From assembly GCA_019423565.1 (NCBI GenBank), contig JAHZBE010000005.1, forward strand, positions 54,666-118,665: DNA of 64,000 nt, in the 5' to 3' direction. Made by a program: the position numbers and the translations under genes. Below, piece by piece: positions 53,520-61,385 of the stretch; the stretch's first letter is position 1; every line of letters starts with the position of its first letter. The stretch is from a bacterium. Its GTDB lineage: Bacteria; Bacillota_I; Bacilli_A; RF39; UBA660. The notes beneath the pieces are model-generated. The model was not told the origin of the DNA, searched no databases, and worked only from the letters and a program-made list of their open reading frames with translations.

Positions 53520-53537
53520 GTGCAAGAATATGAAGTC
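53512..53537. other. Left attachment site of the element
   Basis: The 8-bp TTCTCTTA (53512-53519) is repeated at the right end. Next to it on the element side is ATGAAGTC (53530-53537), the inverted copy of GACTTCAT (60002-60009) at the other end. The crossover dinucleotide must lie within the shared 8 bp. Confidence 0.8.
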
Positions 53538-53584
53538 GCTAATATTGTTCAAAATATAAGAATTTTCCATATAAAATAACTGCG

Positions 53585-53611
53585 AAAGATGGCATTTGCT
53601 GTCTTTTTTTG
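53585..53611 (+). terminator. Terminator near the left end of the element
   Basis: AAGATGGC and GCTGTCTT pair with two wobbles around ATTT, followed by TTTTTTT. It lies 65 bp inside the left end and would stop read-through from the recombinase end when the element is circular. Confidence 0.6.
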
Positions 53612-53612
53612 T

Positions 53613-53618
53613 TATAAT
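53613..53618 (+). promoter_or_regulatory. Likely -10 box of the cargo operon
   Basis: A perfect TATAAT lies 38 bp before the receiver gene start. No good -35 box is visible 16-18 bp upstream because that place is taken by the terminator stem, so an activator or extended element may be needed. Confidence 0.5.
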
Positions 53619-53655
53619 AGTACCAGGAAAACTTAAGTTATCAGGAGGTTTTAAT

Positions 53656-54366
53656 ATGAGTCCTATAAAATTATTTAAAAGAAAAACTACAGTTGATGAA
53701 TTATTAACAATTGATGATTTAAAAAGCAGAAACATAAAGTTAGGATCAATAACTATGAAGGATAAGAAAAATGTTAAGATTCTTTTTGTTGATGATGAAG
53801 GATATGATACAGAATTACTTCAAAATTTAGGATATCTTGATATTCAAAAAATGTATAAGTATGATAAAGAGGATAAAATGGATAATTTTGAAAAATATGA
53901 TATTATTTTTTGTGATATAAATGGTATTGCTAAAGATTTAGATCCAGTTTATCAAGGTGCAGCATTAGCAAAATTGATTAAACAAACATATCCAGAGAAG
54001 ATTGTTGTTATTTTCAGTGCAAAAGAACAATTCTTGACTTTTAATAAATATTATGATTATGTTGATGATGTAATATTTAAAAATTTACCACCGGCAGAAC
54101 TAGCTAGTAAAATTGACCAGTATATTAATAAAATGGTTAATCCGATTGATTTTTGGAATAATATTAAAAATCAACTCCTTAAACAAGATATTAGATCTAA
54201 AGATGTTTCTAGATTAGAACACTATTACGTTAAGTCTATTATAGATAAAAAACCATATATAAGTAACATAGAAGAAATAGGAAAAGAGGAAATACTTTCA
54301 ACTGCAACAACAATAATAAATGCTATTACAGCTGCTATTCAATTATATGTGGCGGTGAAAAACTAA
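53656..54366 (+). CDS. Receiver-domain protein with C-terminal helical extension
   Basis: The 236-aa protein starts at 53656, 7 nt after AGGAGG. Residues 38-155 form a phosphoacceptor receiver: acidic pair Asp46-Asp47 (ILFVDDEG), acceptor Asp87 (IIFCDING), Ser121 (VVIFSAK) and Lys142 (VIFKNLP). All key residues are present. The last ~80 aa are not a DNA-binding domain; they form helices with a hydrophobic end (ATTIINAITAAIQLYVAVKN) that could touch a membrane or a partner. It is followed one base later by the kinase gene, which should phosphorylate it. The output is unknown. Confidence 0.8.
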   Translation: MSPIKLFKRKTTVDELLTIDDLKSRNIKLGSITMKDKKNVKILFVDDEGYDTELLQNLGYLDIQKMYKYDKEDKMDNFEKYDIIFCDINGIAKDLDPVYQGAALAKLIKQTYPEKIVVIFSAKEQFLTFNKYYDYVDDVIFKNLPPAELASKIDQYINKMVNPIDFWNNIKNQLLKQDIRSKDVSRLEHYYVKSIIDKKPYISNIEEIGKEEILSTATTIINAITAAIQLYVAVKN

Positions 54367-54367
54367 T

Positions 54368-55375
54368 ATGAGAAGTATAGTAACTTATGATAAGAGTGAA
54401 AAAACTATTCACTGTGACAATCCTAAATTAATACCCAACTTTTGTAAGAAGTGTATTAATGACCCTACTAAAAAATGTAAAAAATTTTATGACGAGTTAT
54501 TAGAGAAAGAACAGGAAGGTTTTTATCAATGTCCATATAAATTTGGAACATATTATGTTAGGAACAATATATATACTTCGCTTATTGTTAAAGATGATAG
54601 TTATTCAAAATTGAAAAGAACACTAGAAATCAATGGACAAAAAATAACAGATTTTCCACAATATACAAGAGATGAATTATTTAATTTAATATCTGATTTA
54701 GAATCTTTAATAATGGATAATGTTTCTTTAAGGGATTGTATGCACGATTTAAGAAACATTGGAAGTTTTTTTAATGCAATGTCTGAACAAGTAAAAAATA
54801 AATATCCTGATTTAGTGGAAAATGATGATGTTGTTAAAGCGTTAACTTCTTTATATGACCTAGTTAACTATAGAATTAATATTTTAAATGGAGTAAGAAA
54901 TTCTGATAACAAAAGAATTAAACAAAAGATGTATCCTCTAATAAAAAAACTTACGATTATGCTTTCCTATCAAGCTAGAAAAAAAGATTTGAAATTTAAA
55001 ATAGATTTCACACAAGAAAAATTTGTTGACTTATCTAATAATATATATTTAGCTATGTTTATTTTATTAGAAAATGCTGTAAAACATTCAATTTCCGATA
55101 ATGAGATAAATATAGATTTTGAAGAAACAGATCAATATTTAGAAGTTATAATAAAAAATACTGGAGCTAAAATAGAAGAAGATGAATTAGATAAACTAAT
55201 GATTAGAGGATATAGAGGTAAAAATACAACTACTAAAGGAACTGGAATAGGACTTTCACTAGCAAAAGAAATTTTCGAACAACATAATTGTCCATTTGAA
55301 ATAAAGGTAACTGCTAAAAATATGCAAGAATCTTTGTTTATAGTTTCAATAAAATTTAAATATTCAGAAAAATAA
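54368..55375 (+). CDS. Soluble histidine kinase with N-terminal Cys cluster
   Basis: The 335-aa protein has no membrane helix. Cys16, Cys26, Cys29, Cys37 and Cys55 in the N-terminal 55 residues look like a zinc or Fe-S site. A helical region holds the phosphoacceptor His126 in CMHDLRN. The ATPase domain has the N box LLENAVKHS (Asn236), NTG (264-266) and GTGIGLSLA (291-299). It probably senses a cytoplasmic signal such as redox state or metal and passes phosphate to the receiver protein encoded just before it. Confidence 0.85.
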   Translation: MRSIVTYDKSEKTIHCDNPKLIPNFCKKCINDPTKKCKKFYDELLEKEQEGFYQCPYKFGTYYVRNNIYTSLIVKDDSYSKLKRTLEINGQKITDFPQYTRDELFNLISDLESLIMDNVSLRDCMHDLRNIGSFFNAMSEQVKNKYPDLVENDDVVKALTSLYDLVNYRINILNGVRNSDNKRIKQKMYPLIKKLTIMLSYQARKKDLKFKIDFTQEKFVDLSNNIYLAMFILLENAVKHSISDNEINIDFEETDQYLEVIIKNTGAKIEEDELDKLMIRGYRGKNTTTKGTGIGLSLAKEIFEQHNCPFEIKVTAKNMQESLFIVSIKFKYSEK

Positions 55376-55405
55376 AATTTTTGTATTAATAAAGGAGATA
55401 AAATT

Positions 55406-56698
55406 ATGTTAAATGAGAAATTAAAACAATTAGACATGGCTATGTCTAAAATTATAGATAATATTAGAAAAGTAAATGAACCTTGTAAAAAAGATTTAGA
55501 TATACTTTCATCACTTTATCAAATGACTTTAGAAACTTATAAAAGTAACCATAGTATTAATAAATTAGATATACTTTCTTATACTGATTTAAGTGAAGTT
55601 CATAATATTTTAGAACATTATGGATATTTAGAAAAGAAAAAAACACAAAACAAAGTAAGTTTTGAACCAAAAAGTTCTCAACCTACAAATGTTACTACAC
55701 AACCTAATGTATCAGATAATGCAGAACCAATTACTTATCAAGCAAATAGTGATAGCGAGTTATTAAAAAACGCTGATAAAGACATAGAGGATATATTTGT
55801 AGAACAAAAAAATCCATTTAATTCAAATGGACCTGTTTATGCGTTTGCTAATGAAGCACTTAGTCAATATATGAAAAATTATGATTTTAATGGTAAAAGC
55901 GTGTTAGCTTCGTTAGGTAGTGGTGATTTTGCACTTAATGCTTATTTAATGGGAGCAAGTCAAGTAGATACTTTCGATATTAATCAATATACATATTATT
56001 TTTATCAATTAAAAAAAGCATTAATAATGAAATATGATTTTGAAAATTTCTGTAATTTTATAAAGAATCCACATCTAATTTTTGCTAGATTTGGAGATTA
56101 TAAACATTTTTTAGATTCTGAAAGTATTGCGTTTTTTGAAAACTTAGTAAAGATATATGGTGGAAATACGACATCTTTATTAAAAAAAGTTTTTATAGAT
56201 AAAGTCGGAGAAGAAAAAAATCAATGGAATGAAAGTAATACATTTGATAGCACAGAAGAATTATTTTTAATAGCACAATATAAAAATCCATATTTACAAT
56301 CTGCAGAAAAATATAATCAATTAAAACAACAACTTATGAAAAAAGGCAATGATGAGTTCTACTTTGAAGATTTATATTCATTTGCTCCAGAAAAAAAATA
56401 TGATATTGTATATTTGAGTAATATTGGAGATTATTCTAAAAGTGAAGAAGAATTTAAAAATTTTGTAATGCAATTAAAAGAACGTGTGTTAAATGAAAAT
56501 GGTATTATTATAATAGTATCTATTACTAACCATATAATGATGGATTATGATACTTGTGAAAGAACTAAAATGAATTGGGACGAAATGGAACAATTTAATA
56601 AAAATAATGAAGGAATTGCCTATTTACCTATTTCAAATTTAGGTATTCAAAATGTTTATACAACATATCCACATCAAACTAAAAAGCATGGATTATAA
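55406..56698 (+). CDS. DUF3419/BtaA-like S-adenosylmethionine-binding enzyme
   Basis: The 430-aa protein has a helical N-terminal part (residues 1-80), a low-complexity linker rich in Gln, Thr and Asn (about 85-125) and a Rossmann-type SAM-binding domain. It contains SVLASLGSGDFALNAYLMGA (165-184) and DTFDIN with acidic Asp188/Asp191, then YDIVYLSNIGDYSK near residue 400. The motif set resembles DUF3419/BtaA proteins, which transfer methyl or aminocarboxypropyl groups. The substrate is unknown. It follows the kinase with a GGAG site and is probably the effector or target of that pair. Confidence 0.65.
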   Translation: MLNEKLKQLDMAMSKIIDNIRKVNEPCKKDLDILSSLYQMTLETYKSNHSINKLDILSYTDLSEVHNILEHYGYLEKKKTQNKVSFEPKSSQPTNVTTQPNVSDNAEPITYQANSDSELLKNADKDIEDIFVEQKNPFNSNGPVYAFANEALSQYMKNYDFNGKSVLASLGSGDFALNAYLMGASQVDTFDINQYTYYFYQLKKALIMKYDFENFCNFIKNPHLIFARFGDYKHFLDSESIAFFENLVKIYGGNTTSLLKKVFIDKVGEEKNQWNESNTFDSTEELFLIAQYKNPYLQSAEKYNQLKQQLMKKGNDEFYFEDLYSFAPEKKYDIVYLSNIGDYSKSEEEFKNFVMQLKERVLNENGIIIIVSITNHIMMDYDTCERTKMNWDEMEQFNKNNEGIAYLPISNLGIQNVYTTYPHQTKKHGL

Positions 56699-56775
56699 AA
56701 AAATTTAAAAATATTTATTCCTTATAAATAAAGGGCTAGAAGAAGAATTTTTGCATATTTTTCAAAAATGTGCCG

Positions 56776-56989
56776 TTGCGTGTCCTAAAAAAATGTGTTA
56801 AAATGATAATATAGGGTAATTGTAAGAAGGACCAATTTTGAGAGATTTTATCTCTCTTTTTTTGTGTCCTTTTTTAATTACTCTATTAGAAAGGAGCGTG
56901 ATTAATATGATAATAATTTATCTAAACCGTCGGAGACTATAATGGGTCTTAGGGATTTATCCCTAACAAGAAAAGGGTGTGATAACACC
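56776..56989 (+). promoter_or_regulatory. Promoter and structured leader of the mobilisation genes
   Basis: TTGCGT (56776-56781), 17 bp, then TAAAAT (56799-56804) form a promoter. The transcript has a three-tier hairpin: GTAATT/AATTAC (56816-21, 56876-81), AGGAC/GTCCT (56828-32, 56866-70) and GAGAGAT/ATCTCTC (56840-46, 56850-56), the last ending in a T run. Further stems are TTAGGGAT/ATCCCTAA (56949-56966) and GGTGT/ACACC (56976-56989). A short peptide lies between. This looks like attenuation or an oriT-like region. Confidence 0.6.
56907..56942 (+). CDS. Possible leader peptide MIIIYLNRRRL
   Basis: An 11-aa frame follows AAAGGAGCG by about 6-7 nt. Its consecutive Arg codons CGT, CGG and AGA precede a strong hairpin. 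This matches the layout of translational or transcriptional attenuation leaders, but its translation is unproven. Confidence 0.45.
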   Translation: MIIIYLNRRRL

Positions 56990-57056
56990 ATGCTTGATAG
57001 ATTGAATTTATATTATATGTCATAAGAATCGAGGTGAAAATCTGAAAGGAAAATGG

Positions 57057-57578
57057 ATGTATAAAATAGATGTTCAAAGAAAATTAGGAGTATCAGAAAA
57101 ACAATTAAATCGTGCTATAAAGGTAATGAAAAAAATTCATTACTTTGAAAATTGGATTTATTATAAACTAGGTCCAAGTAGCGATTTAATTGGTTTTTTT
57201 AATTTAGAATTTGTAGATTGGTTAAAAGAAGTTTATTTTAACAAGCAAGGATTTTATTTAGATAGAGAAATAAACTTTTTAGAAGAACAAATATCAGATA
57301 TGGAAAACGAACTAAATATTCCACATTTTGAAAAAGTATATCCTTATCTAAATGTTAAAGAACTTCAACAATATTTTAATAAAAGTAATAGTTCTATTCT
57401 AAAAGCAATTGAAAGAATGAATAAAGAAGTAAGTTGTAAATGCTATATGGATGGAAGACTTTATATTAAAACTACTGGAGTAAAATGGTTAGATCAAAAA
57501 TATTATAGAAAATCTTATATTAAAGAATTATTAGATTATAAACAAAAATTAAACAAAAAGGAGAATAAAAATGACTAA
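57057..57578 (+). CDS. Helix-rich DNA-binding-like protein of the element
   Basis: The 173-aa protein begins MYKIDVQRKLGVSEKQLNRA and repeats a similar block at about residue 95 (LNVKELQQYFNKSNSSILKA), suggesting two HTH modules around a coiled coil (LEEQISDMENELN). It resembles helicase-loader or replication-control proteins of small mobilisable elements, but no family is certain. AAAGGA lies 6 nt upstream of the ATG. It overlaps the MobC-like gene by 8 bp. Confidence 0.55.
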   Translation: MYKIDVQRKLGVSEKQLNRAIKVMKKIHYFENWIYYKLGPSSDLIGFFNLEFVDWLKEVYFNKQGFYLDREINFLEEQISDMENELNIPHFEKVYPYLNVKELQQYFNKSNSSILKAIERMNKEVSCKCYMDGRLYIKTTGVKWLDQKYYRKSYIKELLDYKQKLNKKENKND

Positions 57579-57966
57579 AGTAGATAGAAGAAAGAAAATA
57601 AATATCATGTTAAATGATGAAGAAAGAAGAATTATTACAGAGAAAGCAATTGAATATGGATTTGGTCCACATTTAGCTGCTTATGTTAGAAGTGCTTGCA
57701 TTTATAAAACTGTATATAAAGAAAACATTGAAGGTAGAACTGAGATTCTAGCAAAGATAAGTGAGGTTATTAGTACAGTTAATAGAATAAAATATGAACA
57801 AGGAAAACTAACAAAAAAACTAATGATTTCTAAAGGCGATATAAAAATGATTGAAGATAACAATAATCTTCTTCATAATGAAATTAAAGATTTAATTAAG
57901 ACAGTGGAAAACACTTTAAAAATTACTCATATAAAAGAAGTTAAACAGAAACTAGATACTAAGTAG
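57571..57966 (+). CDS. MobC-like mobilisation protein
   Basis: The 131-aa protein has a ribbon-helix-helix-like N-terminus (KKINIMLNDEERRIITEKAI, FGPHLAAYVRSA) and a helical C-terminal part. MobC proteins open DNA at oriT and assist a relaxase. No relaxase is encoded in the element, so it would depend on one from another element. It is translationally coupled to the preceding gene. Confidence 0.65.
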   Translation: MTKVDRRKKINIMLNDEERRIITEKAIEYGFGPHLAAYVRSACIYKTVYKENIEGRTEILAKISEVISTVNRIKYEQGKLTKKLMISKGDIKMIEDNNNLLHNEIKDLIKTVENTLKITHIKEVKQKLDTK

Positions 57967-58032
57967 TTTCTGTTTTTTCTTAAAGTATTATTTTGTATTA
58001 TTTCTCATAGTTTTAAATAAGGGAGAGTGATT

Positions 58033-58221
58033 ATGAATAACAATTATCTTATGGGAAGTAAAGCTGTAAAAAATAAGAATAAAGAAATACTTTTAGAAGT
58101 GGCTCTCACTTTAAATAAAGAGTTATTTAATGAAAATAAAATTTCGTATAAAATGTTTAAATATACTGAGGAGAATATTTTAAAAAAATTGAAAAGTCGT
58201 AATTTAAGTGGTGCTCATTAA
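58033..58221 (+). CDS. Small hypothetical protein before the recombinase
   Basis: The 62-aa product starts at 58033 with a GGGAGAG site. It contains LLEVALTLNKELFNENKISYKMFKYTEENI, a helical stretch without a known motif. Genes of this size just upstream of a serine recombinase can encode directionality factors; this is only a positional guess. Confidence 0.5.
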   Translation: MNNNYLMGSKAVKNKNKEILLEVALTLNKELFNENKISYKMFKYTEENILKKLKSRNLSGAH

Positions 58222-58268
58222 ATTTATGAAAAATTATGCTATAATGTTTTTAGAAAGGAGAAGAAGAA

Positions 58269-59978
58269 TTGGATTTATATACTGTTCGAAAGCAGTTAAA
58301 TATGGGAATGCCACTTACAAGTATAAAACTTAGAGTAACAGATTATGCAAGAGTATCAACAGATCATTTAGAGCAAAAGAAATCTCTTCAAAATCAAGTG
58401 GAACATTTTGAACAATATATAAAAGAAAATCCAAATTGGACTTATGTCAAAGGTTATGTAGATGATGGAATAACTGGTACAAGTGATGTTAAAAGAGATA
58501 ACTTTATGAAAATGATTGAAGATGCTAGAAGTGGTATATTTGATTTAATAATTACCAAAGAAATATCTAGATTTTCAAGAAATACTCTTGATAGTATTAA
58601 ATATACTAGAGAATTATTATCTTATGGAGTGGCTGTATTATTTGTAAATGATAATATTAATACTGCTATGCCTGATTCAGAACTTAGGTTAACCATAATG
58701 GCATCTATGGCACAAGATGAAATTAGACGTTTATCAGAACGTGTTAAATTCGGTATGAATCGTGCGATAGAACGTGGTGAAATACTAGGTAATGATTTAC
58801 TTTATGGTTATAAAAAAGATAAGGATACTGGAGTATTAAATATCATTGAAGAAGAAGCAAAAGTTGTTAGAAGAATTTATGAACTATATGCAGTTGAAGA
58901 ATTAACACTTTCTAAAATTGTTAAAACCTTAAATAGCGAAGGTTTAAAAACTTGTCAAGGCAAGAAATGGTGTATATCTACAATTTCACGAATGATAGAA
59001 AATCCTAAATATAAAGGATATTATTGTGCAAGAAAATCTGAAATAGTAGATTACATGACTAAAAAGATAAAATACTTTGAAAAAGATGATTGGGTTATTT
59101 ACGAAGATAAAACAAGAATACCACCAATAATTGATGAGGATTTATGGAATAGAGCTAATAATCGTTTAATATCAAGAAAGAAAGCATTTAGTGAACGAAA
59201 AGAAGATAAAAGTATTTATAAAAATAGATACTTATATAGTGCTAAAATATTTTGTGGACAACACAATACTGTTTTCCATAGAAGAGAGTTTAGAAAAAAT
59301 AAAAAAGACATTACTTGGGTTTGTTCCGAATATTTAAAGAATGGTAAATCAACTTGTGATTCACCTAATATTAGAGAATCTGAACTTGATGCAATTTTTA
59401 AAGACTTGATTTCTAAACTTCAAATTGATTCTAACGAAGTAATTGATACTCTTATGAACTATTATAAACATCTAGAAATAGATACTGGTATAGATGAAGA
59501 AATAAATATAAGAGAGAAAGAAATAAATAATCTTTATGCTAAAAAAGATAAATTATTAGAACTTAGCTTACAAGGTAGTTTATCAAACACAGAATTTTAT
59601 GAAAGAAATAATTTATTTAATGAAAAAATTAAAGTTCTTGATAATGAACTTAATAAGTTAAAAAGTCAAAAAGGGGAATTAAAAGGAACGACAGATAAAA
59701 CTCAAGAACTTGCTGAAATTTTAAAACAAAAAGTTAATTCTAAATCTACAATAGATAAAATAATTAGTTCTTTATTAGAGCGTATTGTTGTATCTAAAAT
59801 ATGTAATGATAAAAATAATATGGAATTAAATATATTTTTAGCTTACAAGGAGAATGATGAAACAAAAAAACTACAACCTATTTCAAGGAGTAGTTATGAA
59901 TTTAAAAGAGGATACGACACACAAGGAACTAAAAGATATAAGGTTAATTACCAAGTGAATTGTTATTTTTGTCTTTAA
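58269..59978 (+). CDS. Large serine recombinase
   Basis: The 569-aa protein has an N-terminal resolvase domain with the catalytic Ser in DYARVSTDHLEQ (about residue 30), EISRFSRNTLDSI and SMAQDEIRRLSERVKFG. A recombinase domain follows (GYKKDKDTGVLNIIEEEAKV), then a zinc-ribbon region (IFCGQHNTVFHRR, CSEYLKNGKSTC) and a coiled coil (about residues 410-480). A TTG start at 58269 follows AAAGGAG by 8 nt. It should catalyse integration and excision between the repeats at 53512 and 60010. Confidence 0.95.
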   Translation: MDLYTVRKQLNMGMPLTSIKLRVTDYARVSTDHLEQKKSLQNQVEHFEQYIKENPNWTYVKGYVDDGITGTSDVKRDNFMKMIEDARSGIFDLIITKEISRFSRNTLDSIKYTRELLSYGVAVLFVNDNINTAMPDSELRLTIMASMAQDEIRRLSERVKFGMNRAIERGEILGNDLLYGYKKDKDTGVLNIIEEEAKVVRRIYELYAVEELTLSKIVKTLNSEGLKTCQGKKWCISTISRMIENPKYKGYYCARKSEIVDYMTKKIKYFEKDDWVIYEDKTRIPPIIDEDLWNRANNRLISRKKAFSERKEDKSIYKNRYLYSAKIFCGQHNTVFHRREFRKNKKDITWVCSEYLKNGKSTCDSPNIRESELDAIFKDLISKLQIDSNEVIDTLMNYYKHLEIDTGIDEEINIREKEINNLYAKKDKLLELSLQGSLSNTEFYERNNLFNEKIKVLDNELNKLKSQKGELKGTTDKTQELAEILKQKVNSKSTIDKIISSLLERIVVSKICNDKNNMELNIFLAYKENDETKKLQPISRSSYEFKRGYDTQGTKRYKVNYQVNCYFCL

Positions 59979-60002
59979 AAGGCATATAATTTTTCACTTG
60001 GT
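59950..60002 (+). repeat. 10-bp inverted repeat beside the right attachment site
   Basis: ACCAAGTGAA (59950-59959) and TTCACTTGGT (59993-60002) are perfect inverted copies spanning the end of the recombinase gene. They could be a terminator for the recombinase transcript, or an arm-type site for the recombinase. Confidence 0.6.
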
Positions 60003-60017
60003 GACTTCATTCTCTTA
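60002..60017. other. Right attachment site of the element
   Basis: GACTTCAT (60002-60009) is followed by TTCTCTTA (60010-60017), the second copy of the 8-bp direct repeat. The solute-binding gene resumes immediately after it. Confidence 0.8.
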
Positions 60018-60609
60018 CACTAAGTTCAAATAATGTTACAAAATCTCCTACTCCACTTATAAATGTTCCTGCCATAGATGCAAAATCAACACTTGTATCT
60101 ATAGTTAAATCGTTTAAATCTATATTATTTTCTTTTAATGTATATTCAAATGTCATTTCAGGCATACCGCCTTTTCTTCCACCTATTACATATTTTCCTT
60201 TTAAATCTTCTAATTTAAAGTTATCTATTTTTTCTCTAGATACTAAGAATGCTCCATCTCTTTTTGTTAGCCCTGCAAAACTTACTATATAATCTTCATT
60301 GTCTGAATTATATACATATATTGATGCTTCACTACCACAAAATCCAATATCTACATCTTTTGATAAAACTGCACTTGTTACTTTATCTGCTCCTGGTGTA
60401 AGAATAAGATCAATGTCTAACCCCTCGTCTTTAAAATATCCTTTTTCTAAAGCAACATATTGTGGTGCATAAAATATAGTATGCGCTACTTCTGCAACTT
60501 TAACTTTTGTTAATTTTGATGTATTATCATTATCCTTTGTAATAAAAGCTATTACTGTACCAAGTATAACAATTACACATGTTATTATACTTATAATTAT
60601 CTTTTTCAT
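60010..60609 (-). pseudogene. N-terminal fragment of the solute-binding protein gene
   Basis: Starting at 60609 after GGAGG, it encodes a signal helix (IIISIITCVIVILGTVIAFI) and about 175 residues of an NMT1/THI5-like binding protein: YAPQYVALEKGYFKDEGLDI, GADKVTSAVLSKDVDIGFCG, IGGRKGGMPEMTF. It ends TLFELSVRE and stops at a TGA inside the element. Joined with the C-terminal fragment it gives a full-length protein. The N-terminal half is still transcribed but lacks domain two. Confidence 0.88.
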
Positions 60610-60663
60610 ATATCCTCCTTTTCTCATAAACATTATATTCAGTTTTTAAAATTAGGGTTACAA

Positions 60664-60700
60664 AAAGAAAAAAAGATAATACCATAAAAAGTATTATCTT
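60664..60700 (-). terminator. Terminator after the prepilin gene
   Basis: AAGATAATAC and GTATTATCTT pair over the prepilin stop and are followed by TTTTTTT on the minus strand. Confidence 0.8.
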
Positions 60701-61376
60701 AATTAATATTATTTTTTAATTTTATTTCTAAAGGTTTAGACTTATTACCACTTTCATCTACTGCTACATACTTTAATATTTGCATATCATCGAAATTTGT
60801 AAGTTCCAAATTAAGATTATTACCCAAAGTAAATGTTTGATTACTATTATCTGTTACAACAATTTTACATACTTTATCAAATTCTTCCTTAGTAATATTA
60901 TCATCGTACATATTAGTACTACATGTATCTAAAGATGAATCAATATTTTTTACCATTACAACTGGTGGCAAATAATCTGTATTTTCTGAAACCAAATCAT
61001 TAGATAATTCATAATTATACTTTATATTATCATAATCATTTGTTTTGGATATATATATACATCTTCTCTGGTTAATTTTTTTACCATCTGCTGTTTTTAT
61101 TGAAGTATCTAAAAAATCATATGCAGAAAGTGTAGCAATTGGAAGACAATATTTACCATTACTCGCAGTTATTTTTTTATTTACTAATTCTTCATTATTT
61201 GCTACATATATTTTCGCTGCATTTTCAGCCATCAATTTTAAACTATAGTCCGCATTTGAATTTGTTTTTTTAATCATCTTCTCTAGATTAGGATATGCTA
61301 AAAAAGATATAATTGAAATTAAAACAATTGTTGCTAAAGCTTCAACTAAAGAAAAACCTTTTGTATTTTTTTTCAT
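60699..61376 (-). CDS. Type IV prepilin-like protein
   Basis: The 225-aa protein has the prepilin peptidase site KKNTKGFSLVEALATIVLIS: Gly at -1, Phe at +1, Glu at +5, then a hydrophobic helix. The pilin body has four cysteines and ends in a beta-rich region (VVTDNSNQTFTLGNNL). No pilus ATPase, assembly or prepilin peptidase gene lies nearby in this window, so its machinery must be elsewhere. It lies between tsaD and the solute-binding gene. Confidence 0.82.
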   Translation of the reverse strand: MKKNTKGFSLVEALATIVLISIISFLAYPNLEKMIKKTNSNADYSLKLMAENAAKIYVANNEELVNKKITASNGKYCLPIATLSAYDFLDTSIKTADGKKINQRRCIYISKTNDYDNIKYNYELSNDLVSENTDYLPPVVMVKNIDSSLDTCSTNMYDDNITKEEFDKVCKIVVTDNSNQTFTLGNNLNLELTNFDDMQILKYVAVDESGNKSKPLEIKLKNNIN

Positions 61377-61385
61377 AAAAACTCC

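Larger units (their letters stand above)
53520..60017. mobile_element. Serine-recombinase integrative element, 6498 bp
   Basis: All genes inside run on the plus strand, against the interrupted transporter operon. It carries a three-gene signalling-like cargo, a structured leader, a DNA-binding-like protein, a MobC-like protein, a small protein and a large serine recombinase at the right end, 24-32 bp from the attachment site. Flanks share TTCTCTTA, and deleting the element with one copy restores the host gene in frame. There is no relaxase, so transfer would need help in trans; it is probably an integrative mobilisable element or a passive genomic island. Confidence 0.88.

Noticed and set aside
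53517..53735. A 72-aa minus-strand frame over the left end of the element
   Set aside because: It crosses the attachment site, the terminator and the receiver gene start and has no ribosome site; the true minus-strand content there is the fragment of the solute-binding gene.
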